DNA of 64,000 bases from Litomosoides sigmodontis (lineage: Eukaryota; Nematoda; Chromadorea; Rhabditida; Onchocercidae): assembly GCA_963070105.1 (NCBI GenBank), contig OY718808.1, positions 1,752,738-1,816,737 of the forward strand. The letters run 5' to 3'. A program made the translations under genes and the position numbers. Position 1 is the stretch's first letter; every line of letters starts with the position of its first letter. The notes below the pieces were generated by a model that was not told the DNA's origin, searched no databases, and saw only the letters and a list, made by a program, of their open reading frames with translations. Positions 12,027 through 25,181 of this stretch are shown here, piece by piece.

Positions 12027-12281
12027 ACAAATTTTCTCCCAAATGTCATAAACATGTTTTTGTCGTAATGATTAGTATTTTGTTGTCTAACCACACGCAA
12101 ATTACAAATGTAGGAGCTTTATGTGGTTTGCTTCTGATATTCGTAGATTTCCATCTTCGTTTCCTATCTTTTCCTTTCCCAATTAGTGTTTTCCAAGTTT
12201 TAAGATTTAGATACCAATTCTCTACTCAGTTCAATACAGTAGCTAAAAATATTATGTCACAGAAAACATCAGAAAACTAGC

Positions 12282-15200
12282 TCAAACACAGTGAGCAACT
12301 CCCGTAACACAAGGTGCACAACCGCTATCTTTCCCAAGAGCCATTGATGGTGGTCGCAATAGAGTATCAACACGACAGTCTGCCCATGCGACGCCTGCAC
12401 CTGCTCTAAAAGGAAAAAAAAAACTACAATTAACGATTGAATACGCCTACATTATTCCCAATATGAACAGATAAAATAAAAAAGAAACAAACGAAAATGT
12501 AAATGCAATTAACCTGCATTGACTAATAGTAGCTACGGAAGACCACTGATTAGTAACCGGATCGTATGCTTCCACAGAGTTCAAATATCTCACCCCATCA
12601 TGACCACCAATAGCATAAATTCGTCCACCCATAGATGCAACACCAACACCGCCTTGAAGAGAAAAGGTCATACGAATTTCGGAACTGGCAATTGAAATGT
12701 GGTTTTCCAAATTTTATGAAAGACAAAAAGAAAGCTATACCTCTGGGACAGGACATTTGTGACAACAAGGTCCAGGTATTATCCTCTGGATTGTAGCGTT
12801 CACACGAAGGAAGTGGTGCATTGTCATCGAAACCACCAATCGCGTATAAACAGCCATCAAGCACTGTGACACCAGCACCAGCTCTATAGCAAAATTTTCA
12901 GTTTTAAGAAAAAAAGAATTTTTTTTAAAAAGGTTTTTCTGAAATTTGCTGCGCAGTAGGTAGTCCACTGCTGTGCAGTAAATGAGAAGCTTTGATTTCA
13001 CCCTATAAATAGAGTTGAAAGGCATTTGAAGGTTTTTTGCACCTATACAGAATCTGGAATATAATATAAGTATGAGAAAATACTACTTTTCGTTCTCATT
13101 TTCAGAACAACTAAATAAAAATTAGCCCCTAAAAGATACTGAACTCGTGTGAGTTAGGTAAGTTCAAATGAAATTTTAATTGCATTACTGTGTGGCGATC
13201 TCTGTGGGCCGAAACATTTCTATTTCTATTTAAGTTTCATAAATTGTTGCCAAACACCGGACAAAAATCTTTCAAAAATATAAACCTTCGATGTTGCATG
13301 CTTGAAACCAATTTCCATTTATTCAGAAGTGGATCATACCGTTCACATGAATCGAGTGACGAAGTTCCATCATTACCACCTACCGCAAACAAATATTTGC
13401 CTGCAGAAAGAAGTTAATAAATCGATAACAAAAGAACGTTTTTTCACGAAAACAAAATGACATGTTACATTTCAAGCAGACTTACCTACGGCAGCAACGC
13501 CAACGCCGCCACGCTGTACATTCATTTGCTCCACACCTGACCATTTATCTGACTCAATATCATATCTTTCAACGGTCTGCAATTAAATTACGACATGTCA
13601 TGCAAACTTAGCACGAGTCTAAAATAATCTTAAGTAAAAAAATATTATAGTTTCCAATATTCCTATATATGCGAATATATGGCTTGACTCAATATGATTT
13701 TGTTCGCATTAAGCTAGACTGTCAAAACTCTACGTTTTGTCATTATAACAGGAGCAAAAAAAATCAATCGCAGAAATTAAAGCATACCTGAAAACACGCA
13801 GTATCGTCAAGTCCACCAACAGCGTATATTGCACCCTCCAGAGCTCCAACAGCTATGCCTCTACGTCGGGTATCCATGGAAGCAACAGTATGCCACATAT
13901 TGATAGCAGGATCAAAACATTCGGCAGAACTTAAGTGATTTGTTCCATCGTGTCCTCCAATTGCATAGCTAAAGCAAACGAGAACAAATGGCAAAGTTAA
14001 ATTTTCAGATACAAGCAATTTTGTCATGAATAACTTCCAACTATGATGCTAAAATATTATAGAAGCAAATTTGATTGCAAAAAAATGGGGATCGAATCTC
14101 AAATAATTTTGCAAAACATAGCAGAATATAGCAGCTGGCCAACAATTTGTCACAAATGTCCATCATTTTGCTAGGGGCATACACATTTCAGGTTCTTTTC
14201 CCTATCAACACTTCTATTCCATAGCTTAAATTACAAGACATTGAAAAGCTAAGTATGTTTTGAAAAGTAAAAGTGAATTCATTGGAATAATGCAGCAAAA
14301 TATTTATAAAAGGTCGAAATTCAAATTATTTAACTAACAGTTTTCCCTGAGCACTAACTACACCAACATGTCGCCGTCGGATGTTCATATCACTTATTGA
14401 AAACCACTTGTCACGTCGCCAATCATATGCCTCCACTGAACGGAAGGGATCACCTGATGTACCTAAACACAATGTTTTATACGCTGCCATCCACTTAACA
14501 CTGTTTCTCAACTTCTGCAGCTTTCATATGTTAGAACTGCAGAATGACTACTGAAAGGAAATCAGAAATGAATCTGAAATTACCTCGTCCACCAACGCAA
14601 AATACAACGCCTGCAGCACTTTTTCTTGGCCTGCAATTTGTCCATACTCCGAAAGATGGTGCTGGCGCATACATGTGTTTTGTAGCTATTTTGTCCGTTG
14701 TAAAACCTGTACTTCTGTCATTTTTAGAACTTCACCGAAACTACTTTTTGCTGGTAAAAAGTATTAATGAAAAATCATAACAAACCAAATATATTTTGTT
14801 TCGGAAAACTTTTTAAACGAGAACCCAAAATACCTTGAAAGTTTCCAGTGCTACTTGAATGAAAACTTCCAGTTCCCGCAGAAGAAAATATCGGTGAGAA
14901 TGAAGCGCTTTCTATACTATTAATTCCAGGACCAATCTGAGCACTCATCATTTCACTCATTGCATCCGCCACCAAATCACGACAACGAACGCATTCCTAG
15001 AAAGTTGCATCTATTAATTCTACTTCGTTAGTCACTTTTGTGCACTTTTAATTGACAACTAATAATTGCAATAATTTCTTCATCGATGAGCTGGTAGTTT
15101 TTTAAATTATAATATGGAACAGACCATAATTAAAGGGTGCTTTTTCACTTTGTTCAAGAAATAAGCAATGGGTAATTGCGGCAGGCGAACAAGGGCTAAT

Positions 15201-16892
15201 AAATCCGGTAAGTAATTTCTTCGTTCTTCGATATTTTCTTCCACCCAAAATATTACTGTTTCGAAAACCTAAAAAATTCTATTCTAGAATCAAAAATCGA
15301 TATTAAAAACATAGTTTTATTGGATTTAAGATATCCCTCCGATTTCGAGGTTACAGTCTCAGGAGCCGAGGGATGTAGCCATTTCCTCTTTTCAGGGCTT
15401 TATGAAATATTTATTTTTTTTGAAAAAGCAAATAACCTCCTGCTCATTGTTTATTTTTAGATCAGAACTACGGAGAAGATCAATCAAATGGCCAAATGGT
15501 ATCCGCATAAAATCCGGAAGCACTCGTAGTTCCTGAATACAAAAATAATTTCAGGGTAATGCATTTTGAAAAATATAAATTCAACTTTACAGTGAAACAT
15601 ACCGGGAAATGCTCCATTGCAAAGTCATCAACAGAAGACATCAAGCTAACGCAGTTATGCTGCTCAGCGAATTGACGAATAGAAAGGCAATTGGCAGTTG
15701 TCAAATACTGTGTTAGAAAACGTTGACAAGCGCCACACACAGTATCCATCTGCAAAAAAAGTATCTGACATATATAACTATTCGACAGTGAGAATTTCGA
15801 TAAACTTCTTGCATTCTTGGTTACGGCACATTCCATCACTCTTCAAAGTAATTAAACCACCTGCAAAATGCTTGCGGCATACAGCAATTGTTGAACATTA
15901 TCACCATTGATATGAACTCTGCTCGTATATGCAAAATCCAGAAGCTGTTGAAAAGCTGCAGCAGGGATATCCTGTTTTAAAATGATGGTAAGTTCAGTAA
16001 ATATGAAGAGAAATAAACAGATTACTTACATATACCGTGTCAATCATATGAACAAGTAGTTTCCGCATATAGATTAATGGAGTACATTTATCTATAAAAA
16101 ATTCACATAAGGAAAAACGAGAAGTCTAGTCTAATGTGGAAAAAACAAACAGTAATAAACCTGTATGGCAATCTTGCTTTGACGTGACTCAATCATTTCG
16201 GATGCAAACATTGAATGAAAATATGGTATAGCTGCAGCAAGGACATACCGATGAGCACTAAAGATGATCCCTTCAACCTGAAATGTATAAAATGGAAGCA
16301 AGACCTAATAACTCAACCATCAAATTTTCACGAAAGTGTTTGATCTTTACCTAAAGACGCTTGTGTTCATTCGTCAATAACAAAAACGCCGTAATGCTTG
16401 GGAATTATGTAAAATTTTATAAGTGTATTTGATAAGAGTATTTGATAAGCTAACAGCAAGATCTACCTCGATTTCAATGTCACACATGAATTTTTCATCG
16501 CGAAAATGCGACATATTAGCAAGAACGACGTTTGCATGTAAACCATCATGAAATTCAGTAGATTCTAGAATATTTGAGCCGCTATTAATTAGCGGTGCTG
16601 TCGTAACACTTTGCGATGGTACCAAACGCTGTGCAAGTAAATAATTGCTTGGACAGCTTACTACTGATGAATCTAAACATTAATATTTTATAAAAGTAAG
16701 CTTAATAACTAGAATACGTATGTCCTAACCACGGCATAAATTGCGACACTACCACATCTTCAAAACCTCACAAGTAACCTCATCCTTACAGTAGGCAATT
16801 ACTCACAAGTGGTTAAGCAATGGAAAATACAACAAAATTCAATACATACCACTACTAATGCCACATGGAATAAAATCCATCGAATCTTCCAT
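12282..16892 (-). CDS. kel-8: BTB-BACK-Kelch protein, KLHL8/KEL-8 type, at least 15 exons
   Basis: A substrate adaptor for Cullin-3 ubiquitin ligases. Exons, minus strand: about 16850-16892 (ATG within an exon whose acceptor is at 17031), 16467-16672, 16162-16277 (one end uncertain by a base), 15861-15971, 15603-15749, 15437-15532, 14834-14996, 14584-14685, 14339-14462, 13788-13968, 13486-13576, 13286-13400, 12741-12883, 12514-12652, 12282-12405. They total about 633 aa, like human KLHL8 (about 620). BTB starts near residue 65 ([18 protein letters not shown]), BACK spans about 160-295, and six kelch blades from about 345 carry repeated YAIGGHDG / YAVGGLDD motifs. The start is uncertain: the 16850-17030 exon is open upstream of the chosen ATG, so the protein may be longer. 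C. elegans KEL-8 acts on glutamate receptor turnover; the same role here is inference. Confidence 0.9.
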
Positions 16893-17030
16893 ATTATTTC
16901 GATTGCGATGACTTAGCCTACTGGAATGGATGTTTTGATAAATGGCGTATGCTGATGATCGTCTTCTAATCCGATCTACGGGATAATTACCATTCGAACT
17001 GGATAACAATGACGATGTGAAGCAGTCGTT

Positions 17031-17032
17031 CT
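17031..17032 (-). promoter_or_regulatory. 5'-most acceptor of the KLHL8-like gene
   Basis: A CTTCTACAG acceptor on the minus strand precedes the first exon I can support. No upstream exon with a matching donor was recognised, so it is either a spliced-leader acceptor or the end of an intron whose 5' exon I could not find. Confidence 0.3.
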
Positions 17033-18556
17033 GTAGAAGATTTATTGCAGGTGTATTTTTAGACTGGTTTTCGTGTCACCAAAAAAAGGATACAAATATA
17101 TAAATTAAGATTACAAGGTTGATATATAGTGCAGCTGTGGCAGCTTAGTCAACACAAGTTCTTCCATTCGTATTTATTCAATTTCTCTTTAAAAGCATTT
17201 TGGATTTTTAAACCTTGACCCATCCAATTGCTAACCTTAGTTGGTACAGTCGTTGGGAATGCTATCATAAAGATCAAATTTTGTATCATTTCTATCCCAT
17301 TTTCAAACTAGTGGCGCCAAATGGAAAATTTCAAAACTCATGAATAAGTTATGAATAACCTTTTCATTATGTATCACGTTTATTGCATCTATATTTCAGT
17401 ACTAAATTTAGCTATGGCTCATACTAACTTCATGATTGTGTTCATATTATCGCCTCAATCTTTTGTTATTCACGGTAAACGATGGAAAAAAAGAAGCTAA
17501 AGTTATACTATTGTCATTAGCTATATTCTGCTTTAGGTAACCTATTCTACCTATGTAAATTCTCATTCCAATTTGCTGTAAGTTAAAAAAGTGAATTATA
17601 ATTTCTCTCCAGTTAGTCTACCTCCGAAATCCTCAAAAATGAAGCTGTGAAAAATTTAAGCAAGACTCATACAACATTTGTTTCGAATTTTTTGACCGCT
17701 GTGTGTTGATGCTGCTGTGGTCGAGGCTTATGTCCCAGGATCACACGTGTTATCGTAGCAGATCACCCACCAAGCACACAAACAGTTCTGAAAATTAAAA
17801 AAAAAAAAAAACAAGTACGGCATATTCATATGAGTCAAAAATTCACAATTAAACAACAACATTGATGACTAATATCGCGTAGGAAATTCTAAAGTGCTAA
17901 AAATTGGAATCTGACCGCTTATATTACAGATCAATACAACCTAATAGAACGGACATACAACATTAAGATCACTAAAGATTCATAACGATATCAATAAATA
18001 GTCACTGAATAAAGCCGGATATAATGGAATGACTATACTTGTGGGCGCTCCCTCTTTGACAACCTGAATTTATGCCATCCGAAAACCTGTTCAGGAAAAG
18101 ATTTGACACTTACAAGTTCAAGTCTTGGCAAACACCCTCTATCATTCATTTCCTTCTGACCTACAACTCTCTCACGTACACGAAACAGCTCACAATTGTC
18201 CTATTGTGCTAAAATCAGTTCGCAAAGTCATCACAAATGATCTATCATAACTGCTTCATATCATTAAATTACTAAGTGCAACAAAATTAAAATAAAGAAA
18301 ATTTTTGAAATGCATAAACAGATGTTGTAATGCGTAAATTATGAATGCATACAAACTAGAAATAGTACAACTGTATGGCCTTTTATGACAGCATCAACAA
18401 AAGCATTTCCTACTTTAATTTGCACTAACTCACATACATGCACATCAAACACAATCAATAACTTATTTATTGTAAATTTATTGAATTAATACCTATTGAT
18501 ATAATAGAAATAAAAGACATTTGCATAATTACGATGTAACAAGAAAATGATAGGCT

Positions 18557-18597
18557 TGAGAGAGGGAGAGAGAGGGAGAGAGAGAGAGAGAGAGGGG
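18557..18597. repeat. GA-rich microsatellite
   Basis: Forty bases of (GA)n interrupted by GGGA units. It is low-complexity DNA with no coding potential. Confidence 0.9.
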
Positions 18598-18812
18598 ATG
18601 TTTCACTATTTATGCATACATTTCATGTTTACTTAAAGAAATAAAATAAGCTATTATAACCTAACAGAGCAATATAATGAAGATGTAGCGTAACAGAGTT
18701 ATTTCAACAATAAAATAGAAAAATGAATTTCTTTTTTTTTGTTGTTTTTTTGCATTTCAAATACAGCAGAGGATTGAAAGGGCAGTGAAGAAAGTGAAAG
18801 ATCACGACGAGT

Positions 18813-18880
18813 GGGAAGGAAGGAAGGAAGAAAGGAAGGAAGAAAGGGAGGAAGGGAGGGAGGGAGGGAGGAAGGAAGGA
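18813..18880. repeat. GGAA/GGGA purine-only tract
   Basis: An all-purine run on the plus strand built of GGAA, GGAAG and GGGA units, 68 bases long. Homopurine/homopyrimidine mirror-like tracts can form triplex DNA; here that is only a possibility. Confidence 0.9.
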
Positions 18881-20641
18881 ACGCGTCACCTCTCTCGTCC
18901 ACCACCCCACCCCCCCTTTCCCTTCCATTCCTGTTTGATAACCAATTGTTGTCGTCGCCGTCGTACGAAGCGATCCGAAATGTCTACTGCTCCTGCATTT
19001 GTTGTTGTTGTTGTTTACTGCGTTGCATCCCTCTCCACTATATCATTCCATAAAGAAGCATTCCATCAATCGTTGAACACAACCAGCTTTTCCTCATATC
19101 AAGCGTAGCAACAACAACACACGTGTTCAAACACGTGTTCCGTAGCTTCATCAAAACTAGATTTATCCGATTGGTAGCAATTTGACTTCTAAAGTTAAAT
19201 GTTAAAAGTTAACTATGAAGACAATAGCAGTAGGTATGTCTCATTTATAAAATTACATACACTCTGTTGGCATTATTAACCTATGTCATCTCATATTGCT
19301 TTTCAAATCATTCGTCGATTAACACTGTCAATAATCGCTTCGAACCTCTTACTCCTAGTTTTGTACTAGAAGATGTTATTAAATGCTCTTATAGTATTAC
19401 CTCAATATTGGTTGTTTATAAAAATCAAAAGAGGCGACCTCTCTGCATGTATTCAAAGTGCGAAAATTCTTAATCATATAATTAAATTCAATTTGCATCA
19501 AAAATGTCCACTCTTCTTCTGATACCGTTGTTTTATCGAGCATTACTTCCGTATGTCGTATGACAAGCAAATTATAATAGTTGAATTTCACGAAAAGCTA
19601 CAAAAGATTTTAACTTTAGGAGAAATACAGGAAAGAGATCGATAATAAATTTAAAATAGAATTTAAATCTAACACGAGGAAAAACTTTCAGCACTTAACC
19701 ACAACAGTACATAACTACGCCTAAGACTATTGAAGAAATATATACAACTTGAGAAAAAAAAACGACCTGCTCATTATAACAAGTTTAAACAGACAAGCAA
19801 AAAAAAAATACGGACGAATGCCAAATTTTAAAAATTTGGAAATTTCTCATATCAATCGGAATTTTGGCTGTTCCAAACAAAACAAAAAGCAATAACACAG
19901 GATAACTTCTAAAAACCTTTTTAAATCACTTTTTCAGATGTCATGACTGTAACGCTTCAAACAGATGCAAATAATTCTTTCCCCGATTGAGCAATTATCA
20001 CGCACTCCCTAAATTAATCTCACGCATTCATCTACATCATGTTACAATTACCGTGTTCACTTCTCTTCCTTCGTCATCATCGTTTTCATCAATTGTGTAC
20101 AAACAAACAAAAAAAAAAGTAATCAGAAAAAAAATGATTTATAGAATGCTGAGAAGATATATCATACAGTGTATGTATACTTCTGGCAGCAATCCAGTTA
20201 AATAAATTTTTATTTAAGACACTAGAAAAATGCTGAAAATGTAACTTCTTTATTTAACAGAAAAATTTTAAGTACATTTCATAGGATTTATTGGGCAAAT
20301 ACATGAACCTGCGAAAAAATCTATTTCACAAGTAGCATATGTCTACCCATACGCGACAAATTTACCGGGAAGAATCGATCAATTAACAAAGACCGTTGAC
20401 TAAGATAAAATATCGAGCACGGCTACGTCATAGCCATGTAAAACAATCAAAATCCACATTTCAAAAGGTTTCATCCGCCTCTTATTCGAGATATCAACTA
20501 GGACCAATTTTTAATCTATTCAGTGTAATAATTTGATCAAAAAATGTAAGTGAACAACATGCAAACACAGATTTATACTTGAACGTATTAATTTTTAGAT
20601 TTCTAGCCTTTATTTGCAACGTATTCTGTCTATTACCACTG

Positions 20642-22344
20642 CTATAATTTAATTTCTTTATGATGCAAACTGAGCCTTCTTCGTGCCATGAAGTGTTTGA
20701 TGCACGAGAGCATTACGGATTTGTGTACAATCTGTATCAGTACAACAATATGTGGGTTATCCAGAGAAACATGACTGTCTGGTGCTAGTTGTTTTAGGGC
20801 TAGCAGTACCATATCCATAACATCACCCTTTTCCAAACTATCATTATTTCGCGCCTTAAAATCGAACAAATATGTTGGCCATTTACCGTCTTCTGTAGAA
20901 TGGAAATGCCTTGAAATAAGTCGACTCACTTCCTGAAATCACAATTAATCTAACCAACAGTAGCGAAAAATGACTGCATTTATGTTTATTCATTTAAAAA
21001 TTGAAACGCATCCCAACGAATAGCATCATGACATTTGTGCGTATCACATAAAAGCAGTGAGTATGATAAGAAAAAATTTATTCGACCACTATAGAAAACC
21101 TTTCTCTCCTAAGTGGGTCGATAAAAATTTCTATTGGCAAATAATAATCCTATGTCAGAAGAGGATGAAAAGAGGAAGCGAGAATAGACAAATAGCATAC
21201 TACTGAAAGAAAGGGACAATAAACAATAACGTCAATTACAATCTAGCAGAACCTCTGCCTTTTTATAATACTCCTTTAGCGATTATACTAGCTTGAACAT
21301 CATCTAGCAATATTAATCTAATTGTTCAGTTATTAAAATCTCTTAGGTTACCGTATCTAACTCGACCATATCCACTCGGCAAGTCTTTTCCACCGGCCAT
21401 ACTCGTTGCAATAAACGACAGCATCGTTCTCGCAGCACCATTTCAACAAGATTATCAACAAAATCGTATACGTTCTGGTCGTTTATATCTTTCACAACAA
21501 AAAACAAACAATTGTTCGCACCAGTTGGTCGTTGCCATATTTTTCGCTCTTTCACATTCTTGTTCTCGCTTCGTGCTATAGAAGACTTTTGCTCAATTAA
21601 TAAACTATTTTGAGTTCCTTATCAAACGCATTTATCACTTGAGATCTTTAATTAATTAGCCAATTCAAGTTTTGCTTGAGTCTAAAAAAAGGGCATCTAA
21701 AAAGATAGTAAACAGTTCCTCAGAAATGTTACTCGGCAACAAATAAACATATGGGTAGGGAAACCGTTAGCTCAGTTGGAGCACAGGCAATATGGTCACG
21801 TAATCATAAATTAAAAATAATGTACTACCAACACAATTTATACGAAAAATTTCGTTTAAAACTTCAACTATTTTTTTAAGAAATCTATTCTATGAAATGA
21901 AACCTTTTCATCATCCTTTAGTACACAGTCACTAAATAGTTGCTTACACCTTTTTGATAAATCAGCAGATATAAGCAATGAAGGAAAAAATAAATGCACC
22001 ACTTTGAAGAGCACAACGAGGATTGTATGCAACAACAAACTTAACGTTTACGTGAAATAGCAGGAATTAGAACCTTGATCACAGAATCGTTTCACCGAAT
22101 CCGCAACATCTTCCTCATCGCAACCGGAATTAGTAGCTTTCCTGTTATCATCGGAATCATCTAATGCATTATCTTTCTTCCATATTTCCAAAGCTTGTTC
22201 AATCACATTGTATGCCTCACGCACCGCTTGCTTTTCATTCCCATTACACGTAAAGAGTAATCCACAACAGCCTGATTCCACCCATTTTTGTTTTACATTT
22301 TGGTTATAACGAAAATGATTCCGTCGTTTTTTGCTCTTTTCCAT
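20642..22344 (-). CDS. THUMP-domain tRNA acetylation adaptor (THUMPD1/Tan1-like), 3 exons
   Basis: Homologue of human THUMPD1 and yeast Tan1, which bind tRNA through a THUMP domain and assist NAT10/Kre33 in making N4-acetylcytidine at position 12 of some tRNAs. Exons, minus strand: 22074-22344, 21352-21575, 20642-20932. They total 786 nt (261 aa) with phases closing. Family marks: GLLFTCNGNEKQAVREAY near the N-terminus (compare ILITCNMNE in human), GANNCLFFV, WPVEKTCRVDM (human LPISGTCKAF), and a C-terminal THUMP segment with FDFKARNND, DNPHIVVLIQIV and SVMLSCIKHF. It is about 90 residues shorter than the human protein, which has longer termini. No neighbour is functionally linked. Confidence 0.92.
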
Positions 22345-24093
22345 AGATCCCTTGTTGGAAAAGACTTGATTACGTAAAGTGAGAAGTAGGAAACAAACGC
22401 GATATTTAAGGATATGCGTAGATGATTGCTAGAAAGCGAGACCTAAGCTTTCCATCCATCTATGTGAACGATTTAAGGTTACATTTACTCACGCTCCACA
22501 ATCTCACACTTCCAGATTTGAAACCTGTTTGCCCCGCAAACTCCCGTCCTCCCCCTCCCCCTCCTTCCTGTCGCCCATTTCAAACAGTAAAATCTCCAGC
22601 CTTCATCGTGATAACCTAATTTCCGTAACGTATGACCGAACTATAGCGCTTGCCGCGAATTTAAATCTCGGCCTGAAATGCAACTTCGATGTTCAGAATT
22701 GCCACCCATCTTTTTTACTTATTTCCATAAAACAGTATTAGCACTAGTTTATGTTGCTATTAATTTCATTTAAATAAATAGGATTGTCCAAATTATTCAA
22801 ATTACTACATCGCACAAATTTATAAAGTGAAATTTGTTTCATTCGACAGAACTTTTGAGTGTTGCAAAGAAGCTGTAAAGACTGAATATTTTTGAGCATG
22901 CGATTTTTTTGCATTGAAATTTATAACTTCCTCAGCTCCTGAGAAATTACAAGAGTTACAGTGAGGTGAAGAAGTGCGCTTAAAATTTACTTATAATAAA
23001 GAAAATAATTCGAATTAAAAATTTCATCAGTTCTTGATGCAAATAAACAAAAAAAAAAACAAACAAACCAGAAATATTATTCCTTGAAAAGTAAAAAAAT
23101 TTTAAGGAAGAATTTGAAATTTGATAATTGGTAAATGGGACATTTTTGAGTGAAACAAAAAAAGGAAAAAAGAAACATTTACAGAATTGCAATTTGAGCA
23201 CCTTCTATTATTATTGAAAAAAAAACAAAAAAATTGTGAAACAATAAAAATGAACGGAAAAAAAGGTCCGTGAACTTCCATACTACTGTTAATTGCTTTT
23301 TTTTTTTTATTCTTTTGTAATTTAGCAATATTCATTTGTATTTGAAAATTATGACTTTTGTGTTGAATTTTTGTGAAACTATCTTTTTGCAAAATTTTCA
23401 CATCATTGCTAACTTCACTTATCACAAACGATTATCGTATGAATGAAGGAGTAATTTGCGTGCTCGTACAATAGAGCAATTGATCGTACAACTATCGTAC
23501 AACAGAGCAATTGTAATTTCCTAATAAAGCTTTCCACCAAGAGATGAAACAGGAGAGCATGTAACATTCAGTTCATAGAAAACAAAAATTAATGAAAAAA
23601 AAAACCAGAAATTGGAAACAAAATTTTTTTCATGGAAAAAGATTTTATTGAATTGCTCTCAAAAGACTGTAAAATCTTTTCGTTGATAGATGTACCAAAT
23701 ATCATCATCCACACGAAAATTTATGATTTCGCAACGAATGCAACAACTTGCAACATTGCTCGTCGCCTTTTTTTTCGTCCTTTTTTTTTATTTTTAAACA
23801 AAGTAATTGTGTCAATTTTTTTTATCATAGCAGTTTGGAAATATTCGCAATTTTTTTTTAAAAAAAAAAGTTTTAAAGTGTTAATTTTTGAAAAATAATT
23901 TTTTTTTGCTTTGTAAAGAAAAAAAAATGCCATTTCACTTGATAGTCACTGCTAATTTTTATGGTAGAAATTTTTTGATTTTTTTTTGGCAAAAAATGTT
24001 ATTTTTTCAAAAAAAAAATATTAAATGATTATGTGTTAAATAAGTTCCACAATTGGCGTATTGCAGGAAAAAAAAGAGGAACAGAGGGAGAAT

Positions 24094-24124
<31 letters not shown>

Positions 24125-24207
24125 GAAAGTGACAAATGTATGATTTACGTTCACGAAAACGATTAATGAGAATGACGAGAAAGTGATCACGTTAAATGAT
24201 CAGAAAC

Positions 24208-24222
24208 TTATCACAGTGATAA
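24208..24222. repeat. perfect 15-bp palindrome TTATCACAGTGATAA
   Basis: The arms TTATCAC and GTGATAA flank a single A. It pairs two GATA-type motifs in inverted orientation; another TTATCAC follows 17 bases later. Confidence 0.5.
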
Positions 24223-24755
24223 AAAATTAAAATTTATCACTGCTCAATTGTTTATTACGTAATCAATAAGGCACTCGATTAGTGAACGTGGTAGGAATGA
24301 ATGAATTATTACTATAAAACAAAATATATTTTTACATTTTATATTTTTAAAAATTACTCAAAAATTTCTCTTTCTCCCTCTTTTCTCTCTGCGTGTCTGC
24401 TTTTTCATCTAAATTAGCTGTCAAAAAAAAGAAAGCTATAAGTTAAAGTAAGTATAAGAAATAGAATTAGTAAAGATTACAAGAAGTACTGTCATCCTAC
24501 TTTCCTCTTACTTAGATATGGCAAAAGTCAATTTGAACTGACATTTCCTCTTATCAGTTGTATCATTTGAATTACTGCAAAATCTGCATGTGTTAGAGCA
24601 AGTGAAACGTGATAAAACGTGTTTTACTAATCACAACTGATGAAAATTTAAGGAGTGATAGATATGGGGAGTGAACGGAATGCGAGGAAAGGTATGGTGA
24701 AGAGAAATTAAAATGAATAAACGTTTTATAATTAATTTGATGATGAGAATACCTG

Positions 24756-24864
24756 TACAGATGTGAAAATGCAAATTTCGCCGACAGCAATTAATATAAA
24801 AATGTTTGCACAATTCAATTTCAGTTCAAAAAATTTTAATTTAAAGTAAAAAGTCATCATGAAA
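24756..24864 (+). repeat. diverged direct repeat, copy 1
   Basis: About 109 bases starting TACAGATGTGAAAATG recur at 25073-25181, with scattered substitutions and essentially no indels. Both copies contain the same block beginning AGCAATTAATATAAAAATG. Confidence 0.85.
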
Positions 24865-25072
24865 CTTTGTTATTAATTTTTAGAGATAGCGATCGATATC
24901 ATTAACTCACAAGTTAGAGCTATCGTAATGTTTTTCGATAAGCAATCTATGTGACAATAGCACTGATAATGCAACGCTGATATCGAGTGATGCTACATCA
25001 CATAGAACTTGAATAGGAAATGATGTTCGAATTTAAAATCTAATTTCACAAAATAGCTCCTGCTGCCTCATA

Positions 25073-25181
25073 TACAGATGTGAAAATGTAAATGTCGGTG
25101 ATAGCAATTAATATAAAAATGTTTGCACAATTCAATTTTAGCTCAAAAAATTTAAATTTAAAGTGAAAAATCATTGTGAAA
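25073..25181 (+). repeat. diverged direct repeat, copy 2
   Basis: Second copy of the repeat at 24756-24864. Substitutions are spread evenly, as expected for an old duplication or two copies of a dispersed element. Confidence 0.85.

Larger units (their letters stand above)
17033..20641. other. intergenic, AT-rich with purine repeats
   Basis: No exon could be supported between the KLHL8-like gene and the 3' end of the THUMPD1-like gene. The open frames at 18.7-19.1 kb are translations of the GGAAG repeat. Upstream non-coding exons of the KLHL8-like gene may lie here. Confidence 0.5.

Noticed and set aside
16028..16093. Possible extra 20-residue exon ([20 protein letters not shown]) in the KLHL8-like gene
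   Set aside because: The flanking BTB exons join in phase without it (KIAIQ to DIPAAAF) and the insertion would break the BTB fold; it might be a rare alternative exon.
18699..19108. Frames rich in Pro/Leu/Ser (minus) or Glu/Gly/Arg (plus)
   Set aside because: Direct translations of the GGAA purine repeat.
21756..21810. tRNA-like A box (TTAGCTCAGTTGG) on the plus strand
   Set aside because: No B box or T-arm follows and no acceptor stem can be paired; at most a tRNA fragment or chance.
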